Source: Haemonchus contortus
Lineage: Eukaryota > Nematoda > Chromadorea > Rhabditida > Trichostrongylidae
Direction of reading: 5' to 3'
Assembly: GCA_000469685.2 (NCBI GenBank)
Contig: LS997567.1
Span: 20,660,108-20,724,107, forward strand
Length of the DNA stretch: 64,000 bases
Both the position numbers and the translations under genes were made by a program. The notes beneath the pieces were generated by a model. The model was not told the origin of the DNA. It searched no databases and was given only the letters and a program-made list of their open reading frames with translations. Shown piece after piece: positions 55,540-64,000 of the stretch (position 1 is its first letter; every line of letters begins with the position of its first letter).

Positions 55540-57010
55540 TCGACGCACACATCGACACACACGTCGACACACACATACAGCAACACACACGCCCAGTGGA
55601 ATACATATCGATACAAAACACGTCTACACACACATCGACACGCGCACAAATCGGCACAAATATCGATACACACACCGACTCACACATATACACATCGGCA
55701 CACTAACGTCGATATACACTTATCGATACCCACCTAAATGCACACAATCGACACATACATAGGCACGCACACACACAAATCATCATTATACCCACATCGA
55801 CACACATTCATCAACCCCCACACACGCCAAAATCGATACAAACATATAGACATCGACACCAACACGTCATCGTATACACACATCGACGCGAACACATCGA
55901 CAGACACACTCATCGACACACACACACCATTCGGCATAAACACGCCGGCATACAAACACACCGACGCATACACAACAACACACACATCGACCAATACCCG
56001 ACACGCACATACAGACATACACACCGTCACACAGGCACTGACAACACTTACACACATAAATACACACACCGACACAAACACACATCGACACACAAACAAT
56101 CACACAGCGGCACGCACACCGACGTACACATCGACACACGCACACCGATATACACATACACATAGGCACACATTGACACCCATACTATCATGAAAACCTC
56201 ACCGACGCACACCAAACATACAGACACCGGCCCTCACCCACCAACGGAGACACCGACGCACACACATCGACATACACACCGAGACACACCGACACACACC
56301 GACATGAAAACCGACATACATTTACACTCATACTAACACAAACACCCACCCACACACACACCAACTTTCAGCGGCACACACTGACACACACACACACCGA
56401 ACATAGACACCGACCCTTACCCACAAAGACAGTGACACATATACACTGTCATACATACCGGCACACATACTGACATATAATGAAGCACACAACGACACAT
56501 ACACAACGACACACACGACACGCCCTACACACACACCAGCACACATCGTCACACAGACACCGTCACACGCCCACCGACATAGACACACACACAGCGATAC
56601 ACACACATCGATATACACACCGAACTCATTCCCACCCACACAAAGACGCCGACACACATCCACCGACGTACACACCGACAAATGCACAACAACACCTACA
56701 CCGATTTGCAATCAACACACAACGACACATGCTCATCGACATACGTAGATACAGACATGCACATCCACACCGACACAGACAATGGCACACACACTCACAT
56801 ACACTCCGATATACTCACCGATATACACACCGACACACTCACTCGCACAGAGACGCCCACGAATGCCCACCGACGTAGACACGAATACACACGTCGACAT
56901 CCTCACCACAGACACACACAAGGAGCCACACACTGTCAAGTACTCACCGATATACACACCGACACTCATCTACTCGCAAACCATCACATACACACCGATA
57001 CTGACCGTGG
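55540..57010 (+). repeat. Cryptic ACAC/ATCGACAC array
   Basis: Irregular mixtures of ACACAC, ATCGACAC, CACCGACAC and TACATA units occur without a fixed period. The Thr/His-rich plus frames and Val/Cys-rich minus frames are artefacts. It directly follows minisatellite block 4, as (CATA)n follows block 2. Confidence 0.9.
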
Positions 57011-57092
57011 TGTGTGTTTGTGTCGGAGTGTGTCGTTGTGTGTCGGTGCGTGTGAGCTGGTGTCTGTGTCGGTCGGTGTGTGTTTGGGTGTA
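57011..57092 (-). repeat. Strand-switched end of the cryptic array
   Basis: The same repeat appears here as its complement (GTGTGTGTTTGTGTCGGAGT and GTGTCGGTCGGTGTGTG). The array therefore inverts at about 57010. CA-rich sequence in the original orientation returns at about 57600-57690. Confidence 0.85.
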
Positions 57093-57600
57093 TAATCCCT
57101 CGGATTTGAAAAGCCTTTTGCATTGCTTTCTCTAGCTCTATTCGCAATATGTCTACCGCCGTTTCTGTATCATAGGCCTCTTGCAGCATTCTGGTGTAGC
57201 CACGTCTTTTTGGTTGGGAACACCTCATTTTACTATAATCAACTAACCTTTTCATCGAATGCCATCAATGTGATTTTGTTTTGGTTTGTCATCTTTTATG
57301 AACCCGTTGCCATTCATACTGCTACTTCTCATCACATTGCAGTGAAGCATATCACAAGACTATTATATCGAAAAACCTTTCTCGACACCTTATCAAAACA
57401 CAGAAAGAAGAATTGGAACATTTACCGCGACAGCTCGGTTTTGTTCCTATTCGAGGCATTATGACTGTCGTTTTGATTGATTCTGATTGGATTTCACGTG
57501 ACCTGTTTTACTGTGGAACAATTCATGATGCGAATCGCATACCCATCCTTGATGGGATCACAAACAGGCATGCACTCGTACTTACAAAAACCGATCCATA
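57093..57600. other. Unique island inside the CA array
   Basis: About 510 bp of ordinary-complexity sequence. On plus, 57413-57601 is open and ends at the array; on minus, 57255 to about 57085 is open (a K-R-L-V-D-Y..E-K-A-M-Q-K peptide). Neither shows a recognised domain. Which strand codes, if any, cannot be decided by reading. Confidence 0.35.
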
Positions 57601-57839
57601 GACACCGACATAGAACCGAGACGCACTCCGGTACACACACATCGACATACATACACACCGGCACACACGCACCGATGCGCCCATATAACCGACAATACGT
57701 GAAAAGGTGAAATACGTGAAAAGAAAAAGCAGTACGACGCATTTTTCTTAAAAGACAGTTGATAAATGGCAGCGCTATCAGATAGCGAAAGGAGAGGCCG
57801 TTACTACTGTAAAGGCAGCTCATTATGCCGATCTCAGCG

Positions 57840-58860
57840 CGAAACTTAAGTTTAGCGATGGTGAACGATATGTTCACTGACTTGCAATACCGGACACGAT
57901 GTCGCCACACAGAGGATATAAAAAAAAGTTTTTCGGCATGAATTACGAGAACGGTCACCTCTTCATGGACTGCAAGCAAACACTGAAACGATGGCGAGAG
58001 TACTCAAAAACATCTACACAGTCGGATTTGCTTGACCCGCCATCCATCGCGCTCCGCCGTGAAGGAGACAATTACAACTATGAAGAGCATGAAAACAGGC
58101 AGAGCGACTGAGGCTGACGACTTAGCGGCGGAGTTGCAGGCGGCAATTCCGCAGGGTGGCTGACGGAGCTCTTCAAACAGCTCTTCAAACAGGTTGTTGC
58201 AGAGAAAAAGGTGCGTGCGAGCTGGCAACAACACGATTCCTATCTGAAAGAAAAAGGGCAATTCTGGGGACTGCACTTGCTGCCGTCCATTCGTTTGCTC
58301 TCGCACAGCACGAAAGCCTCTGAGCGATTTCAGACAGTATTATCAGTTATATCGTCGAGCTGGCCACCAACCAGTGTGCTTTTGTGGCGGGTTGCAGCGC
58401 CATCATGACCATACAAGCCACTCGCCTTTTACTAGAAAAGCATCGCGAGGAACAAAGACCGGCACATTTCGCCTTTTTAGACTTGGAAAAGGTATTCGAT
58501 CGCGTTCCGCGAGAATTCATATACTCTGACCTGCGACAACATGGTGTCCCCGAAGCGCTTATCAAGTGGGTACGCATCCTTTACGCTAGCCCGAAGAGCC
58601 GACTGCAAACAGCAGTGGACATATCAAAGAATCTTCCTATCTTAGTTGTAGTCAAAAGCTCTGCGTTATTCCGTTTACAATTTGCTGTCGTCATGGGTAC
58701 CAGTACAAGAGATCTCCAAAAGCCGGCACGTTCTTTATGGCGATGAAAAAGCGAAGACAAAAGTACGCGCGAGCAACTGCGAACCTGCTCCGACCGTCTG
58801 GCTGTGTTCGGGCTTAGGTTAAACGTCGTCTTTTCTAATAGAGTACAAAAGGAAATACTG
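57840..58860 (+). pseudogene. LINE reverse transcriptase relic (fourth lineage)
   Basis: About 57950 reads FGMNYENGHLFMDCKQTLKR, a pre-RT segment. About 58190 reads QVVAEKKVRASWQQ. About 58275 reads IRLLSHSTKASERF, the RPI-x-LLS block. In the frame from 58384, ATRLLLEKHREEQRPAHFAF continues as LDLEKVFDRVPREF (motif A with Asp), then LRQHGVPEALIKWVRILYA. Motif B is degraded (VVVKSSALFRLQFAVVM). After a shift, CSDRLAVFGLRLNV (about 58775-58820) is motif D. The YADD box is lost. It is related to RTE-like LINEs but distinct from the other copies. Confidence 0.7.
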
Positions 58861-59870
58861 GATGCCTATTCTAGCACACAACTTCACTGGAAAAGGAAAT
58901 TCATGGCGAAATATGATTTTGATCAATGCTTTGTCTAATCCCATCAGACAGCGTCTGAAACTCCTTGCTCCATTACCCACCGATTATGACTAATTAGTGC
59001 GTGATGCCGAGAGTGTGGAACTTGACTGATTCAGGCAATGTTGCGTACAATCTCCTAAAAACTAAAATTGATCAGGTCATAGACGCATAAACTCTACCAT
59101 ATGATCGTCCTCGAATTCTTCATTTTTACGTAACCGCAATATACCCAAATTCAATCCCAACTCAATTTTGATTACTCAACCTTAACGCAAAACATCTCAA
59201 GCAATTTCAGCATTTGCTTGCGAAGTATAGTAATTGTTTCGTGCGTAATGACTGTGGCTTGGGCAGAAACAAAGGTTCAATTATTCACGCCATTAACTTC
59301 ATCTCAAACCCAGAGATACCAAAACAAAAATCCTACCGCGTCTCGTCGGAAAACCGTAAAGAGGTAGAACGTTAAACTAAGGAAGTGTTAAGAACCAATA
59401 TAATCAAACCAAGCAATAGCCAGTTGGCACCATTCTAGTTCTAGTAGTGAAAAAGGTTCTAACAAGGCCATAGGCAATTAACCGCCTGCAATCTACCGGC
59501 AAATCGACTTTATTACGGAGACTGAAACATAATGAATCACCCCATTTGCAGGACATATTAGGCCGTGTGAGTGGTGAAAATCTGTTCACGATGCTTGACT
59601 TCAAAAGCACTTTTCCAAGCACCTCTAGCTCTAACCAGGGAGCACACTGCTTTCTCATCCTTGCAAGGATTATGCCACTCTACCTTAATGGAGCGAAATC
59701 TCTGTAGCAAATGCCACTGTAATCAATGTGAGAGATTCGTCCATTGCAGTGACTCACCGACCGACTCTTCAACATTTAGCAATCAGCATTTAGAAGTAAA
59801 CATTTTTCCTAACATAAGCTCCTTGATTATCGTGACAACTTTTTCATTTTCGTAATTTGCAGATTAGTTG
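58860..59870 (+). pseudogene. Ty3/Gypsy pol remnant
   Basis: Across frames, about 59300-59400 reads a KQKSYRVSSENRKEVER segment and then VLRTNIIKPSNSQLAP. These are the RP/KPYRVPxxxRKEVER and I-I-x-P-S-x-S-x-x-A-S-P segments at the start of Gypsy RT. About 59540 reads LQDILGRVSGENLFTMLDFKS, where LFTMLDFKS is motif A with its catalytic Asp. Downstream similarity fades by 59870. Upstream, 58880-59040, an LHWKRKFMAKYDFDQCFV segment is probably gag-like. Motif C is not visible. Confidence 0.65.
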
Positions 59871-60990
59871 TTCTACGCGAGCTCGAATGGCCGTATAAAA
59901 GGAGGTGACTTCAACAAAGGCAGCCTTCAGCGCCATCTCGCCCTCTCGTACACCAAAGTCCACTCCACTGCTATCAACGACTTCAAATGGACAATATCTG
60001 AAGATAGTATTCCAGCATCAGGGCACGTAACCGTTTAATTTGTTGATTTATAATAATCGAAACCTTCAGAAATAAATATCTGATTAACCGCCATTGCCCA
60101 GAAATAATTATACCACCGCGTGGCAACTCAAGAAGAGTTTATTGACGAGCAACTCTCGGAAACAGCATAGTTTCAAAGGCGCCACAGCTACAGTAGCGCT
60201 CAAAGGTCTTCGGCCAATGCTTTTAACCGTAAACCCTATCCTACTAAACTTAATCATGCAAAATTTCATTATGTTCAGCATGGGTGTATAGTGAATATTG
60301 ACCAATATTATCCTGCAATCTGATCATGTTCTGATATCCAGAAAAGCTCAACTTGAAATCGAAATCAACTGAAAATGCGGACATTAGTTTTGCCATGTCT
60401 TAGTGTACGAGCGCTAATGCCGAACACAGTAAGGAGAAAAGCGCACATAAGGGGAGAATATTGCAGACTACTCCGCAGTATTGCTTTCAGCGAAGCCCAC
60501 GATTGCAACAAATACCCTGCTCTTAGTGACACGGATATTGCTGCTTTGCAGTACTGAAGGATCCGATTTCCTCCTAGCAACGGAAATTTTTTACCATTAC
60601 ATGGCCTCAGGTCGACCCAATTACCTCGTGAAGATACGGCACACCATTAATTACAATCTTTAGGAACATCCGTGTGAGCATTCACAAGGCACCTTCACGA
60701 CATGGATATAATCATGGAATAGCCGGAGAGAGATCAACGTGTCGAAGAGAGTGAGAGGGGAAGGAGGGTGTAAGCGATGGTCCATCGACCGTTCGTGGCG
60801 CGTCCCCTGTGTTCAAATCCCCATAGACATCCGCGCTTTCGCTCCGTCTGTTCGACCGGCTTTTCTTCGACTATCTGAAACAAAGCGTCTGAAATACAAA
60901 CATGTGACGCGATTACCGAGAATCGATAATCCCCAATGTAAGAAGTGTAAGAAGTAAAATGAAATGTAAAGAGCTGGATATATCTGAGTT
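59871..60990. other. Unassigned sequence
   Basis: Frames at 60094-60291 and 60375-60557 (plus) are open and fairly protein-like (MPNTVRRKAHIRGEYCRLLR) but match nothing I know. The second could be a gag-like remnant of a neighbouring Gypsy element; this is a guess. Confidence 0.3.
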
Positions 60991-62664
60991 TGAACACCCT
61001 CACCGTTACACCTCCCCCCCCCCCATACGGCCGTCTTGCGAAGACAAGGAAGAAAACCTAGGATGACCATACCATCATTGGCACGAGAGAGTGCAACATA
61101 GAGGCCCTTGACATCTGAAAAGAAAGAAGCCGCCGCAGTCCTTTCTATCTGGGTGCGGGTGGAGCAGAATATGACAATAGACTGCTCCTTACCTTGGGCA
61201 CTATCCATAGTAGACACTACGACTTCAGTTTCCTGCAATATACGCTCGCACAGTAGGTTTTGGTCGCGATATAAGCAAATAACCATGACATCCGCTGACG
61301 GTACCTTTAACTGTAGGAAGACGTAGCAGCACGTGCGCCGCGGTTGCTTCTACGGTATTGCTATGCGAGCCAGTGACTGATTGAACCGAATAGGAAGAGA
61401 TGTTGATTAATGCTGCAGGTATTTTAGGGTTAGTCATTGCTACTCTCGAAAGCAATCCCTGGCGAAGGGACACTGGTACGCCACAGATGAGTGCACCGTT
61501 GTAAAACGACTCGGAGTTGAGCTGCATCATTTCGATGTGAGGGCGGTAGACCCTAACATTGAAATGATGCAGGTGAGATGTTGGTGTCCGTGCTGGATTA
61601 GCGACCAGATCTAAAACAGACCGAGAAGTTACAGCGATAGCCAACGGAACATTTTGGATGCCCACGTAGGGGGGGAGGTAGTTGCTTGCTATCCCCAATT
61701 AGCGTTACGAGCGCATTTGGAAAGCGCGATGTGAGTGCCATCATAGTAGCTTCATCCAAAATGAATCTGTACCATGAGTTGCCGATTCTACGCCACAAAC
61801 CTTTTTTATGCGTAAAGTTTGCCGTAGACACAGTACAGATATATACGCTCGGCCTATATAATTTGTTAAATTCACGCGTGAGCACCTTCAATTCCCACGA
61901 AGTACGCTCTTCTAAAAACAAAAGCTTCTTCTCTTCCGTGTTGACGATGTTAGCAGCTCTGCCTGAAAACATAAGGTTGCGTAGTCATCGGGAAATTGCT
62001 TGAATGCTTTGTATAACGTTTGTGGCATTAAGTGCCCATGGAAAACATGGAAGTTTCCCATGAGGCTTTAAGTGCAAAAGGTAACTGATGCTCGACGTTT
62101 TGGGCAACGGTTTCAATGATATATCGAACAGCTCTAATGTGCTGAGATTGCATTTCATCTATTTTCGCCCCGCTGACGTCTAATGCGCTTTTTTGAACAG
62201 CGTTTACAAGGATAATATGGTCCTGCTTGGCAGATTCTTCGCCATTTTTGATGCGCACACAGACTTACCGGCGCCGTAAGCACTATCCACAGTTTGTGTA
62301 GGAAACTCTTTATTATACATGTTGACCGCATATACCTGATCGGAATTCATCCCGCCACAGTGACAGTGATGGCATCTTGGTATGGGTAATCATAGCCGCT
62401 GGCTTGCACGTTTCCTGCCAGTAGAAGAAGGGCAGCTATCCAACCTACCGTGTTTGGTGTTAAGTTTGTCATAGCTGATGAACGCTCCATTAGCGTCAAA
62501 ACGGGGTTGACAGGTTCATCCAAGGTGTGCAGGAACGTTCCTACTGCGATCCGCTGATTCTTTGAAGCCGACGAATACCATCGGACCCCATCGTTCGTGT
62601 CCAGCCGTATGGTGACATCAAGATAGCCCTCTTCCATTGCTATGTCCACAATTTGAGCATGCAT
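60990..62664 (-). pseudogene. Upf1-like superfamily 1 helicase, frameshifted
   Basis: Read on the minus strand in at least five frame segments. 62664-62347 is an N-terminal barrel-like region (VRWYSSASKNQRIAVGTFLH). At about 62340 MNSDQVYAVN (Q motif) is followed by TVDSAYGAGKS (Walker A, motif I). 61972-61700 has WYRFILDEAT (motif II, DEA) and LVTLIGDSKQLPP (motif III). 61698-61400 has VRVYRPHIEMMQLNSESFYN (motif IV). 61286-61050 has VSTMDSAQGKE (motif V) and GLYVALSRANDGM (motif VI). All core motifs survive in order, but the frame is broken repeatedly, so it is a recent-looking pseudogene. The helicase type unwinds RNA or DNA using ATP. Its neighbour on the same strand is a Gypsy fragment. 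Confidence 0.8.
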
Positions 62665-62741
62665 TAAATCCTGTTCATACGCACCCTAGATGGAACGCCC
62701 CACAGCCCAACGGCTTTCTCGCGCATGGGAATGCCTACCCG

Positions 62742-62820
62742 ATCTGAAAACCCTACCCGATCCATACCCGGTACTACGTCGACACGCGGTACCGGATGTG
62801 GATCGGGTAGGGTTTTCAGG
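62742..62820. repeat. Hairpin between Gypsy RT and helicase, arms about 35 bp
   Basis: CTGAAAACCCTACCCGATCC on the left is exactly mirrored by GGATCGGGTAGGGTTTTCAG on the right, and the pairing continues with imperfections through CCGGTAC..GTACCGG. The centre contains GTCGAC. It lies between the break of the RT and the helicase start. Confidence 0.85.
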
Positions 62821-62839
62821 CGACAGCGCTGATTGGATG

Positions 62840-63410
62840 TCACATGTCAAGGCATACTCGAAGAGATACCAGGTTATCGACCCATGGGGTATGAGTCTCT
62901 TCGATTACTCCTGCAGTAATGCATATTTATGAGCTTTTGAAGTTCTTCGCGATATTTAACAGTACCCGGTAACGCCGGTTTTTAGCAGGGGGATCATTTG
63001 TTGTGAAAATGTGCGTCTTTCCCGCCGTGCAGCTGCCAATGTCGTATTGATGTCTAGAGAATACGTCGTAAAAGAGATCTAAAAGATGCTGCAATCGACT
63101 ACGTTGGTCTGCGTTTGAATCGCAATTTTCGAGATCCACTTTGTAAGAAGGGTCCCTATGCGTTACGTCAACTGCGCAGGATGCCGGTTTCACGGGAGAG
63201 ATAGTGACATCTTCGGAAGGCATGCGCTCTACGGATATTGTATAATACAAGCCAGCCGCATACCCTCGTATACAGTGATTGGTTGGTTAGTGAGGTTTGA
63301 TACCAAAAGAACCGGTTTGTGGGATGAGATTATTGCAGGAGCTACAATGAGGTCCTTTTCCATAAGTTACCACATTGTGGCATAAGAATCAGATCTTGTG
63401 ATAAGTTGTA
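62840..63410 (-). pseudogene. Ty3/Gypsy RT N-terminal fragment
   Basis: On the minus strand, 63250-62927 encodes LLDLFYDVFSRHQYDIGSCT..AGKTHIF and a N-D-P-P-A-K-N-R-R-Y-R-V segment, the linker that precedes Gypsy RT. It continues in a second frame with GVIEETHTPWVDNL and RVCLDM (fingers). It is cut at about 62840 before motif A, so it is truncated. An amber or frame break occurs at about 62930. Confidence 0.75.
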
Positions 63411-63999
63411 AATCTCAACCACGCAAGAAAGATGATTTAATATGGTTGCAGTGTTCTGCTCTTACGTGGTAGTGCATGCTCCTGGGTCGTTGTACACACC
63501 TTGGGGATTTCCCTAAAGGTAACACGGTGGAACCGAAATACACCTTTTGTTCGCGGAAGAGCATAGTCATCGTGGGAAGCAAAGTCAAGGTGTCGTTGCC
63601 TAGAATTACTTCATAAATAGAGTCCATGTGAGGAACGCATCGAACCTCAGTAAACTGAAGAACAGTTGTGATAATTATGTCTACGATTTGCAGGGTAACC
63701 ATTTTAGAGCCGTCAGCGCCACTTGAGTACTGGCCATGCCTATGCGGTGTCTGCACTGGGAGGGTGTAATTGAAATATACCCAGAGCTGGGCATAGGTCT
63801 TGAGAGGCCAATGTTATGCAGGAACCTGTGTCAGTTAGTGCAGATACATGAAACCCGTAAATTTCAAGGCTTAAATGGGCGGAAAGAGGCGCGTTGTCTG
63901 ATGATAAACTAAGGACCCTCGGGAAATCCCGAGGAGAGTCAACTGGGGAACTAGCGTCTACGGCTACAGTGATTTGTTCGCGTAATGTAATGGCCTCCG
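63411..63999 (-). pseudogene. Ty3/Gypsy aspartic protease, running off the window
   Basis: On the minus strand from the window edge, VSALTDTGSCITLAS contains the DTG active site. A frameshift at about 63750 is followed by the frame 63756-63415 with DGSKMVTLQIVDI and YEVILGNDTLTLLPTMTM, the ILGxDxL block. STVLPLGKSP follows. Spacing between DTG and ILGND fits a retropepsin-like protease. Gag would lie beyond the right edge. Confidence 0.75.
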
Positions 64000-64000
64000 T

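Noticed and set aside
55523..57095. His/Thr-rich and Val/Cys-rich frames of 100-150 codons
   Set aside because: Artefacts of the ACAC/TCGA array, overlapping on both strands.

Overview
The window looks like a piece of nematode chromosome, most likely from a strongylid such as a hookworm. The argument rests on the transposable-element mix: RTE-type LINE reading frames of the kind abundant in strongylids, an EN(+) Penelope-like element, mariner copies, a BEL/Pao retroelement with a viral-glycoprotein-like third gene, and Ty3/Gypsy pieces. Small inverted-repeat elements and microsatellite fill most of the rest. There is no bacterial operon structure, no rRNA and no convincing functional tRNA. 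No complete host gene is recognisable. At most two isolated exon candidates (about 2.64-2.74 kb and 52.57-52.81 kb) could belong to host genes, so this is an intergenic or intronic repeat-rich stretch.

Layout. 0-10.8 kb: mostly unassigned sequence with a mariner-like terminus, a polypurine repeat, a 0.72 kb palindrome (3.75-4.48 kb), an RTE relic (6.25-6.96 kb), a tRNA-like SINE-type repeat with an adjacent hairpin (7.77-8.28 kb) and a small hairpin (10.17-10.33 kb). 10.85-17.4 kb: GC-box minisatellite, a 2.0 kb long-terminal-inverted-repeat (TIR) transposon with a 3-bp target duplication, more minisatellite, then a 3.2 kb (CATA)n microsatellite bounded on its far side by the same minisatellite. 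17.45-24.5 kb: a 0.4 kb foldback, then a large inverted-repeat element (18.71-24.46 kb) whose right arm received a mariner (19.85-20.77 kb) and a Penelope-like element with 0.29 kb pseudo-LTRs (20.98-24.28 kb). 24.5-29.5 kb: low-information sequence with a degenerate TTATCAG-rich repeat, small hairpins and a tandem duplication. 29.5-34.7 kb: two decayed RTE elements; the second is split by a mariner relic.

34.9-45.8 kb: a decayed BEL/Pao element with gag, zinc knuckles, protease, RT/RNase H, integrase and an envelope-like gene. A complete RTE element (41.53-44.72 kb, one intact 998-codon ORF, 12-bp target duplication) sits inside the envelope-like gene and is probably the youngest insertion in the window. 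46-53 kb: an inverted-repeat element, a second member of the long-TIR transposon family (48.48-50.49 kb), and an RT relic with a YMDD box on the minus strand. 54.1-57.7 kb: minisatellite followed by an ACAC/TCGA-rich cryptic array that switches strand. 57.8-59.9 kb: a LINE relic followed by Gypsy pol remnants. 61-64 kb, minus strand: Gypsy protease and RT start, then a hairpin, then a frameshifted Upf1-like SF1 helicase.

The genes do not form a pathway; the window records nested insertions. The clearest order events are RTE into BEL/Pao env, mariner into an RTE, mariner and Penelope into an inverted-repeat element, and a small TIR element into one arm of a long-TIR element whose other arm keeps the empty site.
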